Shown: positions 45,482 to 59,561, counted from the first letter of the stretch. The stretch is DNA of 64,000 nucleotides from Arthrinium phaeospermum (GCA_006503535.1 QYRS01000005.1:1550001-1614000); one strand, 5' to 3'. Program-made: numbers and translations. The notes: generated by a model not told the origin, from the letters alone.

Positions 45482-48400
45482 GACAAAGTGTTGGTGTGTG
45501 TATGTTTATATATATAAAATGTATATATATAAACAGGTTGGAGACGGGTTGGCGGGAGGGGAGTGAACACAAGGAATAAAAAGCCAGAAGCGATGGGAAC
45601 AAGCGCTTGCAGTGGTGATGACTTGACGGGGGTATGATATGGGAAAGAGGAACAGTGATAAAAACGGATGACGGAGCTAGGCGGTCCCAAGACACGGGAA
45701 TCAGCTTGCACACCTAAGCCGCATATAAGAAGAAGTGAATGCCGGACGAAGTACTCGTAAGGAAGAAAGAGGGAGGAAGAGATTGATGATGAGTGTGCGC
45801 AGGTGGGGTGTTATAGCAACTCCTCACCTCATCATCCTCCCGCTCCGACCCGGGCATACATATAGCATGGCAGCAGTGACAGTAGTGGCAGCAGCAGCAG
45901 GGCAGTACGTACTGGGCTGCATGTACTTAGCCATCCATCCTCTCCATTCCATGCATGGGACGCATGGCATGGTACTGCGAAGGAGTCACGCTCGTTTCTC
46001 TGAATTCTCCAGCCTCTGTGCAGTAGCCGGTTGTTAGAGTGCCCACTATCGTGCATGAGTATGCAGGCTGGATCAGCAGGCATCAGATTTTACCAAGGTG
46101 CCATTGTGGGCAGAAACCCAGAGCAGAGTACTGCAGAGAGCAGCGCAGCGCCCATCCATCCCGGCCAAGAGCGGGCAAATAGAGTAGGGCAGTGGGCTGT
46201 AGCTGGATAAGTCGTATTGGGACTGGGCTGGACTGGGATGGAATTTGACCGGGGGGGTTCGAATAAGATGGATGGCGGGTGGGCTGTGTTCAAGCGACTT
46301 GCATACTCCCAGTACGTACTTGCACACCTCGCACGCATACACGCACACTCTGTCTTTCCCTCAATCTATCTACCTACATGCACACGCACACACACGCATC
46401 CATCCCACTACGGCCATGGCTTACGTACTACACACGACTTGTGATGGCAGGGCAGGCAGGCAGGGAAAGGCTTGACGGGCGGAAGTAGGCAAATGGGAAC
46501 CGTTGTCCTTGTTGAACAAGTCCTGGACCTAAGCTGAAAGCTGCATGAGTTGTGGCCAGTGTAGCGCCACCCTCCCAGAATCGTACCGGTACTTCCCTTT
46601 CCCTGCGCTACGTACTTTTGGTGGACATGGCAAACTAATCTAGAACCGGGCCTAACCCCGGTATTTCTCTTCTTGGGCCTAGCGTAGATCATCTTTCAGA
46701 AGCAAAGAGGCGTTTTTGTCAGTCAGCCCACTTGAAAAGAATAAAGGCCCGGAAGTCGTAGTAGTAAAGGCTCGTAGTCGTACTATTACCTGTTAGTGTG
46801 TTGCTATATTAAAAAAAAGGGTAAGGTACTTCCTTACTTCAATGGTTAAGACGGGGAGAAGCACAGACGAAACATGGAAACATCGTCATTCCACATCAAA
46901 CGTATCGCGGCGCAGTGCAGCAGTGCAGCAGTGAAGCTTTGTCTTCGTCCGTGATATCTGGGAAACTCTGAGGTGTTAGTCGCTTCACCGTGTGAATGAG
47001 CTCGGCACCGGGCTTTTGCCTCTCTGTTCCCGTCATCCAACGTCCACGGGTACTAGTCCCACCAGTGACCACATGCCCTCGCTCCATCGCAAGTCGTCGA
47101 CCAAGAGAGGCCGAATCGAATCCATCATGATACGTTTGGCAAATTGATCAAGCCACCGTGTAACATTGCTGGTCACTTTACTGACTGACAGGCGAGACCC
47201 CTTGTCCGAGGCGTCCAGATATCATGACGACGATCAGGGTTGTAGTGCCTGCGACCTGTAACCCATCTCGCCCCTACATGCAGTACAGTACGTAAGCCTG
47301 CCTCTGCGCAACATCCGCCATTGGTAGACGCGCGAGAAGCCGACTCCTATCACCGTTGCGGTCCACCAAGGAGCGACCTTTCACTTCACCTTGCATGCAA
47401 GTCAATGCATCATGAGCAAAATTGATAGTCTGGAACAAGCTCGACAGGTCCCATGCTTGCCCGGCATATGGGCATCGGCCGTTGGGACCAATATCCATAG
47501 CTGCGACGGTAGGCCTCGGCGGACAACATGGCTCTGCCGCCTTTCATTCGATATCGCGAGATTACTTCAAACCTTCCTCCGTCACTCGAAATTGGCTCCA
47601 TGGCTCCATCGCCAGTAGTCTAGCAGCGAGAACCAGCTGAAACGAGTCAAGAAATGACAAGACCCAAAGCATGCAGAGGATCGCCGCGGAGCCCAGGCTT
47701 TTAGCTCAAAGAAAATCTCTCCTATACGTTGCAAACCCTCTCCTGCGTGCATATGCAAAGCAAAGTATGAATCGACCACGACTCTGCAGAAGAATATGCC
47801 TGGAAGCCTCAGGATGACTTGCATATCGGCTTGCTCACGGGGTCTGTTGGTGATTCTACCCATCTCTCCTCAAGCACGGGAGAGACCTGAAACTTGGCAG
47901 TTGATAGTGAAAGAAGGTTGCTCGAACATCAGTGGGCGCACGCGTCAGAAGATGTGATATACTGTGCGGTCCAACGACCGTAGGGTGCCCCCTTTTGGAA
48001 CGAGTTGCAGCAAGTGCGGCCATTCGGTTCAAGCTGCTAGGTATCTGGGCCCGGAGGGCAACCTACCTACAAGTACGCGTGCTAGGAAGAGAATGAGACG
48101 ATCCCGGCGCTATGTTCCTGCAGCTCTTTGCAGCTCTAGGTTTAGTGACAGTCGTAGAGAAAGGGGGGGCATAATTATCTAAGGTGAGACCATCCGGGGT
48201 GCAGACGAATAGCAGGAAGCTCCAGGCCGAGACTCTCAGGAGTCTCATGTCCCGTGAGGATCCGGACGAGGCGCTTATAGCGTCAACGAACCGTCGCGGA
48301 GACGCGCCCCGCTGACTGACTCTGCCTGTCTGCTTCTCTTTCCCCCCCTTCAATGCGTACGGTGCAGTGCAGTGTGCGGTACGGTTTCGATATAACGAGG

Positions 48401-51400
48401 AGGGTTAGATGGGAAGGGATGGGCAAGGGGGGAAATGACCAGTTTGATTCCACAAGATGGGTGGTTAGGGATGTGAGCACTATTGTGAACAAATGATAAC
48501 CTATAGATGGCCTATCGCAACAGCTGCCATCCTTGCTAGCGGCGGACGGTGAGCACACCTCGAGGGCTCAGGGAGCGCTTCTGCCATCTGATAGGCCGGC
48601 AGGGGTGCGACTAGGGCGGAACCTCTTTCGCCAAAAAATGGCCGAAGGTCGAATTTCCATTGGCTGAAATTCCCAAAATCAGGGAAGCCGCCTGGAAACG
48701 GCTTCTCGGAACGCTGGCTGGCTCGCTGACGGACTGAGCATCGACGCCTGCACGACGAAGCGAAGGTTGTCCCAATAAGTTGATGTTTCACTCATTCCCC
48801 CATCCGTCCAACCATTCACCCATCGTGAAGTCATGAGTCGATCATTATGGAATCAATGCCTGCTGTGGGGGATTGGAGAGGTGCGGACTTTCTCTTTCCT
48901 TTTCCCACCCCGCGAAAATGGTGCTACGGGGCCCTCGTTTCGGCAGGAAAGCTCGGAACACACTTATTACCTACCACATGTTAATAACTTGGGACATGCA
49001 GCCTCCGTCTTCCGCGTCGTCTGTCTGGCTGCCAAGGCTGATACTAAACAAGAATTTTCAGGGCTTAATGCCTGCGATATTGGAGGCTGAAAAGGCTGGT
49101 GGGGCCCCCATAAACACTCGAGATATTAATCTACACTTGAGCTATATCAAACCTATCGCATGGCAAAAAAGATCGAGTTCGGTCGGAGATATTGCGAGCG
49201 TGCGCATCTCCTGCCATGCCGTATTGAAAGTACCAACTCGCGTAATATCCCGTTCCGAGTGACAGACCTTGGACATGGGCGTCATCAGCTGACTGCCGAT
49301 GGACGCCATATGATGGTGACGGCTATCACAACAGCACATCCATGGATTCTACCTCCATCACAGCACATTTGGTTTCTGTCTGCAAGTGCATCCACGGCCA
49401 CATACCGAGCGGACGGTGCAGGCATGGCAAAAAAAAGCTAGGACTGCCTTGCCTATTTTTGGCTCCCACATTGAAACAAAACAACCTTACTGACTACTGT
49501 ACTGCTGCTACTCTACTACGTTGCTGCTCAAAGAAGAAGAAAAACCATCAACCTGGCTACATACAGGACACCACCACCACCACCAAGAGGCAGCCGGGGA
49601 GGGGGGCAGAAGGGAAATACGGATACCAGCGGCTTCGCCGACCCGCCCATTAACGCCCAGCACCCAGCAGGCCCTTGTCAACTTGATCGATTTTGCACCC
49701 CCACCACGAGAAAAAAAGGCCAGAGTACAGATACCGAGCGCTGAGTACCGTACCACATGTGAAAATCCCGGGAGACCCTGACAAACTGAGGCGGTGCTCG
49801 ATCTACTGCAGGCGTCTGTACACACGCATTTTGCAGCGCGCGCGGTATCTTCCACACTCGGACCAGGCTGATATTAGTCGTCAACCTGCCAAATCCCAAC
49901 CAACCGACGATATGCAAGCAAGGAAGGCATACGTTACACACGGTAACCATCATTTGATCATCTCTGGTCACATGAGCGCCGGGCAAGACGTCACTCGTCA
50001 CGCGCGCCGAATGTGGTAATCTCAGCAAGGGGTTACGGGTACAGCAGTAGACACGTTACAATAGGCGCTGAGCTCCCGGAGAGCGACGCGCGAACGTGGG
50101 TCTGGAATTGTATTTTCTGCCGGTTGCCCCTAGCCGTCAGGAACCGTCATGGCAGTCAAGGGAATCCCTTGCTGTATGGACTCTGGCTGAGTCGTAATCG
50201 AATCTCTTCATGCACCCTTCAGGAGCACTTCTGGGTGCATCGAGGCCAGCTGCACCGGCTGTCTCCCAATAGACAAGCCAAGATCGGGACATTTGGTCGA
50301 ATCTGATACCGAGCTTCCTCTGAAAGCAGGATCCTGGTAAATAACAAATGGCTACTATGGCCCGAGCCGATGCTCACCTGTGCCACTACAAACAATGCTA
50401 CTGGGTAGACTGTGGTTCTTACTGACCTTGTCCTGGCAGCACTCAAAAACCGATACCCGTCGAGCTACAACAAAATGGCCGCGACCAACTACGAGTGAGT
50501 TGCAAGGGGCGTCGCCACAAAAAGGCTTATAGGTCAGAACACTGTTTAGAGGAGATACAGACTACGTACAGTCAGTACTCATCTATGTGCTCATTAATGA
50601 CAAGTATGTTCCCAGGTTTCTTCTATTCATAGCCACCCTAGCGAGCCTGTTCAAAACAGTATCGTCAGGGAGTGCCACATACGGACAGCGCAGTTCCGGC
50701 AAATGTGGCCGTGGTCGTGGCCATACGTAGTGAGCCACAGCAGAAAAACGGGGCTTATTCTGCCAACTTTGGAGAAACGAACACGAGCCGACTTTTGATG
50801 TTGTGGCTGAGCTTCGGCAGTCGAGGTCGAGGAGACCCCCCCTGCATATTTCCCCGCTTCCAGCGATCGAATTCGTACGCTACGTACCCTTTTTGGTTTT
50901 CAGGTTTTCCTCCCCGCCTAGCCTGCCACGCCATCTTCCAGCGGAAGGGATCCTTCGCCTCTCGCCGCTCGCATGCTACTGCTTGCTGCGACAGTACAGT
51001 ACAGTACTGACTGCTTGTCTTGTCGACTGCATCGAACGAGACTGGAGCTAGCGGCTCTTGCATTGTCGCATTCCTGGATTCCACCATGCCAACTGTCAAT
51101 TTTGCCTCCCCTCCGCCTCCCTGTCGGCAGGCCGGTTGCTGGCAGATCCCATAGATCTCGCTAGCCTCACCTCGCCTGCTCGCCTAACGCCCTAGCGCAC
51201 AACCCTCAGGCCCTGGCCCAGCTGAAAGAAGCATCGGAGCCCCGCCGATCCGCACCCGCGGACGGGTCGGGGTGGCTTGTGTGTTTAACGGCGGCGGCCA
51301 AAGTGTCCAAGTGTCTGTCCATCCTTACGTACGTACGGATACGTACACGGCAAAATGCGTACAGGCATACCACCTACACGTACATGACTACATGCCATGC

Positions 51401-53706
51401 CACCCAGATACCCAGCCACTATTCGACTCGTTCCACAAATCTGTGGCCACGACATCTGTGGCTACACTTTTTACCTGCGCTCAGTACCCGACAACCGAGT
51501 CATACCTCCTCGGTGATGCGTTTTTGGATGGAGTTGCCCAGGGATTTTTGGAGAAGACAGAATTAAAAATAGAGTGCCGCTACGAAAAGCAAGAAAAAGA
51601 CCGTTGATGTGTTCGGCGGGCGTGTTGCGACGCCCCACGTGCAAAGACAGCAATCGGCCGCCGGTGCGATATTCGACGTTTTGTGGCGATATATGGCTGG
51701 CTGTCCTTGGCAGTTTGCGTGGGCCGGCTGCACTTGGACTTTTTTTGGTGCCTCGGCCAAAGTACTGCCGTCCGCTCCCAATGCGTTTGCGCTTGCGCAA
51801 GTACTGCGCATCGGCCTTGCCATTCATGATTCACCTGAACCCGAACACGCAATGAATGCATATTGGGCCACTGACCTGGCGACCGCAAGTTCGCATATTG
51901 ATTTGTTACCAGAACATGCTTCGCTGTGGCAAGCGACAAAGAGAAAGAGGCCTCCCGCGATGTGTTGAGTTCGTTCGTTGGGCGATGCGCGCGGCCAGCG
52001 ATGCGGCCCCATCCCATCGCATTCGTCCCCAAAAAACGGCCGGCCCACGCCGTTGGGAGGCCTGCTAACTACGACATACCCATCTGTGGATGGAGACAAG
52101 GCACGACAGCAAACCTGGGGGGCAGTTCATCGGGCATTGGGAATTCTTCGGGCAGATGCCCAAAAGCAAAGAAAAATAAAAGGAAAAACTCGATAAATTA
52201 CAATTTTCCGTTATCTGAGCGCTTCGTCGGCACTTCAAACCTAGCATCGCGACGTCATCGGCCTGGTCACCGCTCTTCTGAGTCAAAAAAGTTGAAACTT
52301 ATGAATTTTTTTCTTCAACTCGACCCTTGCGCCTTCTGGACGGTGAACGGCGACCCCGCGAAAAACAAGATGATCGATCACGACGTAGTAGCAAGATAAG
52401 CGCCCACCAACTGCTTCCCGACTTTTGAGAAGTTCGCGAAAAGTTCGGCGCTCCACGTAGAAAGAGACCCTCACCCAACCTGCCCACGGATGAGCTGATG
52501 GTTCCAGCCCAGTCCATCGTAGAGTATGATCGTCGGAACTGCTGGGCTGGGAAGCAAGAAAAAGGCATGCTAGCACAACCCAGCGGCTCCGTATCTGATC
52601 CAGGGCTATATGCGCTCGGAGGTTTCGGGTTTCCTTGTGACAATTTTCTTCAAGTGAAGTTGGGCACTCAAGCTCCTGGTGGCGGCCTTGGTTGCCTCTG
52701 CTCCAGGGGAGCCTGGTATCCCTCCTCTGATGTCCGTCACGAAACTATATCGAACCATAGACATGAATGTTAAATCGTAGGGTTGCATTAGCTGGATTGG
52801 TTCATAGAAGCTAGCTTGCTTGTTCTCCTCGGGTGAAGATGCAGAGAGCCTCGAGACGGGCGTGCCCCTTATAGCATACATGACCTGAACCGGAACCTCA
52901 AACCCAAACGCGAAGGATATCTATGTGCATGTAGCGATGTGAGTTCTATACGCTAGAACCTCGTCTCGCACGACCTGTCCTGGCATGACGTAGAATCAAA
53001 CCACGTTGGAGGGCTACTATGAAGGTCTGTGAATGGCATGCTCATATCACCAGCGGTGTTGACGAGAACATGTTCCAGTGACATTCCAGTCGTGACCCTC
53101 TCAAAAGAATATGTGAGATAGCGAGCCGGACGAGCGATATCTTCATTTTCTCTACTACCCTCGCCTATGCACAGTATCTTATGGCATCGAATCCATCACA
53201 CATCTATAAGTACGCCTTACAGTCTTGAGCAAGTAGATTATCAACCGGCAGCCTAGTTTTGATTTCAAGTTGTGCTATTCAATACTATACTATTAAAGAA
53301 TATTTCAAAAGGGAGTGGCTACAACAGTAGCGAGCAATGCAGACAGGAAATGACATATCCCACTTTCCCACTGACTTGATAAAGGGAGGGAGAGACAGAA
53401 TACTCGAAAGGAGAATCCCTAGTGTGTGTTTGGCCGCCCATGCATTCTCAGCCAGCCATCCGTGCAATGTTTTCAGTAGCAATCTTGGCCGTCCTATGCG
53501 TTAACGTGTGTCGTTCTTTTCGTCTAACATCGTGAGCAAGCAAGAAAAGAAAAGACCCAAAAAATCATGAAGTCGCTTCTTTCCAAAATCTACCAATTCG
53601 ACCGCCATGACGAAACGAGCCCCCCTTTCCCTGAAGCCTCGTAACTCTTGCCCATTCACCCCCTTTTCCAATGACGAGCCGGCAGGAGGAGGGTGTCTCA
53701 GCAACT
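45482..53706. other. 8.2-kb region without a recognised gene
   Basis: The longest unexplained stretch in the window. Base composition is ordinary, unlike the RIP block, so it is not an obvious transposon graveyard. Open frames are short, overlap on both strands and lack domains. Short simple repeats occur: CA/CACA-rich sequence near 46330-46400, GGCA repeats near 46449-46464, and ACC triplets near 49570-49584. The start of the region should contain the promoter of the gene at 45481. Non-coding RNAs or fast-evolving small genes cannot be excluded by eye. Confidence 0.45.
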
Positions 53707-55127
53707 TTACATGCCCGCCTTGAGCATTCCCTCCTCGATCTCGGCCCGCACGTCGTAGCTGTAGAGAAACTGCCGGACCGGGGCGCTGAAGCCGTAGGCC
53801 TCGCACGGGTAGAGGCCGTCGCCCCAGAGCTCCTCGGCCTTCTGCCGGTACTCGTCGTACATACCCGGGATGGTATCCGAGAGGTGCTGGACGACGTGGA
53901 TGTGCTTCTTCATCACGCTACTGTACACCTTGAGCCTGCCCGCGACCAGATCTCGGCCGCCGACCCCCCTGAATAGCGTCTCGAGCGCGGCGGCCTCCTC
54001 AATGGCCAGCACGGCCCCCTGCGCGTGCGTGGGCGGGATGGTGTGGGCGGCGTCGCCGAGAATGACGGCGCGGCCGCGGGTGTACTTGTCCAGCGGGTCC
54101 CGGCGCAGGAGCTTGTGCACTTTGATCTCCTCGGCCTTCTGCAGCAGCTTGCCGAGGAGGGGGTGGTAGGGGGACACCACGTGGAGCGCGTCGTCCACCG
54201 TCGCGGGAGAGTTCCAGTCCTCCTTCTTCTCGTGCTGAGGCCGCGTGGTGTGCCGCAGCGCCACGTTCATCATCAACTTCCCACGACGGGTACGGCAAGG
54301 GTAGGTGACCATGTAGAAGGTATCCGGAAGGCTGCACGGGACCCAGTAGCCAGGCGCTTCCCCGTTGAAGAGACCCCTTAATTCCTTATCTTCGAGGACG
54401 CTATCCATCGGGATGAGGCACCGGTACACCGACCAGCCCAAGTCCTTGGCCGGTTCCTTTTTGCCTGTGACGTCTTTGATGAGATTCGAGCGGATGCCAT
54501 CTGCGATGACCACGAGGTCCTTGCTCGTCGTCCTCCCGCATTCCATGCATATGACGCCATTGTCGCAATCAACATGCACGACCGCCTCGCCGAGATGAAG
54601 CTTGACTGGCTTGCCCGGTTGGCTGCCGTCGTTGCTCTGGGCCATTTCTCTCAAGACCCTGTGCAGCTCGGCTCTATGGTAAAAGCCCATCTTGGACCCG
54701 AACTCGTCTTTGAGGGAGTGAAACTCTTCCGTCAGCATGGGCTCGAGGTCGTCGGCATCCACCATACGCATGCCGGCGGCCTCGACGATGTGAGCGTCTT
54801 CATTATCGAAACCCCAAGAGTCCAGTATGCGGGAGCCGTTGGGCGTGATGGTTATGGCCGCGCCGACCTCATCCGCAAAGGTCGACCTTTCGAAAACCTA
54901 CAATCGGCAATCAGAGATTTGCGAACACACTTAGGGTGGTACAGGGTCTTTTGAAGTCTCCAGTCCCCCGAGAATACGCGGGAACCTTTGTACCACGCGA
55001 GACGGGGGAAGGAAGAGACGGAGAGACCAGGTCAACCTACCTCGACCTGCGCCCCTGCACGTCGCAAAGCGATTGCAGCACTCAAGCCACCAATGCCTGC
55101 GCCAATGATGCCGACTTCCAGTGGCAT
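53707..55127 (-). CDS. FAD-dependent monooxygenase (salicylate hydroxylase-like)
   Basis: Class A flavoprotein monooxygenase, which uses NAD(P)H and oxygen to hydroxylate an aromatic or related substrate. Exon 1 (55041-55127) encodes MPLEVGIIGAGIGGLSAAIA, the Rossmann GxGxxG dinucleotide fold. A 143-base GT-AG intron (54898-55040) leads to exon 2 (53707-54897), for 425 residues in all. Further motifs are the DG motif (VVIADGIRSNL) and the GD motif (RAVILGDAAHTIPPTHAQGA), both FAD contacts. The C-terminus (YSYDVRAEIEEGMLKAGM) is typical of the fungal salicylate hydroxylase-like group. There is no signal peptide, so it is probably cytosolic. The substrate is not predictable. No secondary-metabolism genes lie beside it, so a role in catabolism is as likely as one in biosynthesis. 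Confidence 0.88.
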
Positions 55128-55899
55128 GTCTCTGACCCCGGTGGATAACGTGAGACAAGGTTAGGGGATTTGTGGCTCGTGTCGTTGCAACAAGCGGAGG
55201 CAAGAGAGGTACACAAGCTACCTAAACAATAGGCAGGCTGATACTCGAAGGGGGTCCTGGGGGAAAAAAGGGTACTTCCGGCGTTGTCTCGCGTCTGTCA
55301 AAATAAAGATATCGAGGTCTCAGGAGGCAAGGAGAATTCGGAAGGCAGGGCAGGGATCAGTCTGTCCTTGTTCCCTTGCCGGATTGACTTTTCTTTCCAA
55401 CGCTTCTTCTTATGTGTTTCGCGTACAGTTCCGACGGCAGGAGCAAGCCATCTCGGCCGTAAATCGGACATGTGACCGGCAAACGCTGCTTCCCATACCT
55501 GCCGAAAACAGAGACGTGATGACTCCGACTAGAGCAATTGATCGTCGTCTATATCATGATTTCGGCAATTTATTGGCAACTTGTTTGTAGTTTAGGTATT
55601 CATAATTGCGACTATCTTTATCAGTATACCAGGCGGCAAGCAATCATCAGTCCTACCCGCATATGGACACATTGCCAGCAAAATACGGCATCAATCGTTT
55701 GCTGCCTGCGACGCAAAGGCTATGGCTTAGGTCTAACAAGCCATCTTAACATACCACCTTTAGCCATGTGAATGGCTTTGGGGGCTTGTCTTGAAGCTAA
55801 GTTTGGTTTTAGGGGGTTGTTAGGTTTGATAGCCGCGCTGCTAACGCAACCAGCATCTACTTGTGTGTCTATCTTCTACGGAAAAAAGTCACACTGCAA
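55128..55899. other. Promoter region of the monooxygenase and 3' flank of the transporter
   Basis: About 770 bases between two same-direction minus-strand genes. I see no coding frame or repeat. Confidence 0.55.
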
Positions 55900-58739
55900 C
55901 TACCAGACCTGAGGCCCAAACGTCTCCCCTGGCGGCAGCTTCACCTGCACAGCCGTGCCCTGGTAGTCCATGGTGCTCTCCACCACATTGTTGCCCCACC
56001 AAGAAGGCGCCTTAATGTCATGGAGCGTGAAGGCGAAGAAGATGACCAGAGTTGCGAGCGCCAACCCGAGGTCGAGACCCGAAGAAGTCAGGAAGTTCAG
56101 CCGGCTCCACCACCGGAAATATCTCCTCTTGATCCAGAACTGGAACACAAACCCCACGAACCCCCACGATAGGTAGTTGAGAGGAGAGGCGGGAGGAATA
56201 GAGCCGGCGCCGCCAAAGATGAGAGGTGCTATGAGGAACCGGGTGAAAGACTTGGGGTGCTTCTTGGTGTACCAGTAGATGACGATGGGAGTGATAGCAC
56301 CAAGCAAGAAGAACCAGAAAAGCCCCGAGTAAATCTGCCCGATGGAGAATATCCTGGCAGGGCCGATGAGACCCCATATCACCGACGCTTCGCAAATTGT
56401 TAGCGCTAGTTGTTCAATCATCATTGTCACCGAGTACTGACCTGAAAAGAAAACCCTACCACCAGGGCACGAAAAGTGTTCTGGCTGAGTCGGTTCACAG
56501 ACGCCGTCGATATTTGAAAGCGCCAGATTCAATACGATAACCTGAATAAAGCACGAAAAGGTAGTGGCCACAACCTGAGACATGAACATTGTCCGAGGGG
56601 GTATTTTCATATAGTGGCCAAACTTGAGATCGGCCACGAAGCCCAAGGCCTGTGACATCGTAATATAGCCGAAAGTTTTGAATCTACTATGATTAGCTTG
56701 GACCTTCATTGCTTCGTGTCTTAAGAGAGATGGGCATCGTACATCATCAGGGCCAGGGGTCTCCCAGGTTGGATATAACCGTATACGAACTCGGTCAGAA
56801 CATTGAGGCCGATCTGGGTATTCGTCACGGCTTGAATAATGCCAATAGGGAGCGAGAAAGCGAAGGAGATTCCAACGGCCAGTAGAAACGCCCACCACGT
56901 GAGATTGGTAGGGTAGGCCAAGACTGTGTAGAAGCCGAAGAGAAGGACCTGTGCAATTGTAAGCAGGTCGACCTAATTTTTGACACTCAAATTGGACTTA
57001 CGATCACGAAGAGACCCGTGTACCACCAGGTGGGCGCCTCGACGTACTTCCTCATGAGTTTCATATGGATATCAGGCTTCTCAGTCGTGCTGTTCTGGTA
57101 CTGGCGCCATATAGTCTTACGATGATGTAGAAACGTGTATACGATAAGCGATGTAATTGCAGCAAATGAAAGGCCATAGGCTATGGCAAACGTTGTACTA
57201 TGGCCAGATTAGCAGTCAAGATTGTGAGAAGGTGTGTAAGGCTGCAAATACCTGATAAATAAGGGAGAATAAGCCTTGTAGGCTTCCTCGTCCAGGACGA
57301 AGTCCTTCGTGAGAATCCGAGTTGTATTGTAGGGCGCACCAGTGTTGTCATATGTCGATGCGTCGCTCATAGGCAAGTACTGGGCATACCACACGCCGGT
57401 ATAGTGCAGGAAAGAAGACATCCCCAAGAAGAAAACGACCACGCCGACCAATGTATTGGCAATGGCATGCCTGCAGAACATGTGAGCCAAAATACTAGTT
57501 GTTTGGGCGTATGTCCAGATCATGACTTACCAAGGCGGGATCAATGGAGATCCGACAAACCCAGCTATCTGGGTCCAGTCGAAGGTAATCGGCAGTATTG
57601 ACAGCCCAGTGTTACCGCCAAACAGCTGGTTTACGACCGCGTTGTTCGGGGCCATCCAAGTGGCAAAGGCGAATACACTCAAGAACTGCGCAAAGAATCC
57701 AGGGATAAAATAATATAGAAACGAACCCAGGGTAATGACGCCAAACCATCTATATTTGGGCATTGTGCCCCCGATAATTGTTGGATCTGGCGGTCCGGGT
57801 TTTTCGTGCATTGCGTTCAACAAAGCCACTGCGACCAGGTTACCTGGCCAAATCATAGATGCCGGGTATACTTTATTGGGGTTAGCATAGCCTCAGAAGA
57901 TTGGGGTAGTAAGTATATGTACCAAGGAATTTCCGCATAGTTCCGGCGATACCATAGCCAAGGGATTGGGTGGTGATGGTCAGCAAGAGCTGGAACACCA
58001 TACCAAAGTCCTGCTTGTAGAACACCTTTTGCGCCAGAATGATGTCGGTGGCATAGGCAACCGAGAACGAAACGTTTGCCATCACGACGATAACCGAATG
58101 CTCCTTGACGTTGAAGGGGCCCGGGTTAAGGCTCCATCTCATACCAAATGTGTGGTAGTGTCTTTCAGGCATCACCTTCTCCCAAGCCTTGCCCATTGGC
58201 CACGCGATAATCTGTGCGATTAAGGATCCGAGGCCAATTGTTGGACGCCGGAGAGAGAGCAGGGTGTTCATCGATGCACCCACAGTGACCAGCGTCATAC
58301 CAATGGTCCAAGCCCGTACGGTGTTGCAAGGGAGATCCTCATCGTAGTTGTGGACCGCAGCACGCACCTCGGGATATGGCGAGTCCTCCTGGTCCTCGCC
58401 CCCCTTGAGGTGAGCCTCATCGTCGTCTAGACCAATGGAGTCCTGCGAGGTAGCCCTTCTAGAGCCCGTTTCGTCCTCGTTGGGTAGATTGGGATCCAGA
58501 AGCATCTCATATTCTTCGCCTTCCTCATAGGGTTCACTGTTGTGGGCGGTTGCATCACCCCAATCGGAGAGCTGCTGCTTCAGCTTGTCGTTGGGGTCCT
58601 CGAATCTCGAGGTGGCTCCTGCGGCATCTCGGCCGCTCGACTCTGCAGCTCCATTATCATCGCTGTCACGAGCAGCCTCATCTCGGTACTTCCGCCCAGC
58701 AGAGGTACCGGACGGGCCCGGATGCGGTGAAGCGCTCAT
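55900..58739 (-). CDS. OPT-family oligopeptide transporter
   Basis: Proton-coupled plasma-membrane importer of tetra- and pentapeptides or glutathione-like compounds. Seven exons join in frame: 57923-58739, 57531-57870, 57252-57470, 57002-57197, 56743-56948, 56442-56683 and 55900-56387. The introns are 52-60 bases. The product is 835 residues. About 150 residues at the N-terminus are hydrophilic and acidic (cytosolic), ending at the OPT start DLPCNTVRAWTIGMTLV. Family signatures follow: SLNPGPFNVKEHSVIVVMAN, WPGNLVAVALLNAMHE, KYRWFGVITLGSFLYYFIPG, FKTFGYITMSQALGFVADLK, HYMKIPPRTMF, ASVIWGLIGPARIFS and NYLSWGFVGFVFQFWIKRRY. The 54-base intron at 56388-56441 has no stop and a GCTAAC branch, so retaining it would add 18 residues in frame. 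The donor of the intron at 56684-56742 (GTACGA) is unusual. Confidence 0.92.
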
Positions 58740-59561
58740 TCTGCCCCCAATAGCGATTCTAAGTAATCGTTATCCGAACGTACCGCCAGATCAAAATCCC
58801 AACGTAACTATAGATTCCGTCGCGCTCATCGCATCTTGAAAGCAGATAATGGCTGGCTCGAGATGTGAAGAGCGTATGATGAGTAGCTGTTGCTGGCCTT
58901 CAAGAAAAACCGCACGATTCCTGTGCTTCCAGCCGTGAAGAAACCTTCAAATGCACCAGTCCGGCGTGGTGGATTGACAGATCACCAAGAGCCTGCGCCG
59001 CGATCCCAGAATCTGATGTCACCCGAAACGTGTCCGAAGGAGCTGAGTGAAACAGATGACTTGCAGCCAGTAGTAAAGGAGATAAGCGAGCCGCTAAGCG
59101 CCGCCAGGAAGCACGGTGCTTTGGGATAAGTATAATAATCGAGGAGCAATCAGAGGAAATAAATAGCCGGCCTACGAGGAAGCTGTACTATACGTGCCCA
59201 ACTATGTAATGTGTCTTTTCCAATTGCGGACGCAGACAACGAAGCTGGGTTATTGCAATGTGTTGAGGTGCATGTTGATGTTCCATTGAAGCTTCAGCTG
59301 AGGTTGGTTTAGGACCCTTGACCCACTACAACCTACAGGGGTGTCAGCTCGGGCCTAGGCTCAATCCAGATAGCTCTTTCGCTCAGCGTCCAATTTTATA
59401 CACCCCCAGCTTGCATAGGTATATTCTATATATTATTCGGCATCTCTCGGATTACCTAGGATTTACCTCGATGTCCAACTGAGGCCCGTCATCCTGGTAT
59501 GATGTACAAGCAAGCCACCACATCGCAATCTGCTGTTTAGAACGGCAACACCGGGAATGCC
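58740..59561. other. Divergent promoter region between transporter and CEM1
   Basis: About 820 bases between two outward-facing start codons. A plus-strand frame (58890-59129) has protein-like composition but no ATG at its start; it is treated among the findings. Otherwise nothing is recognised. Confidence 0.5.
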
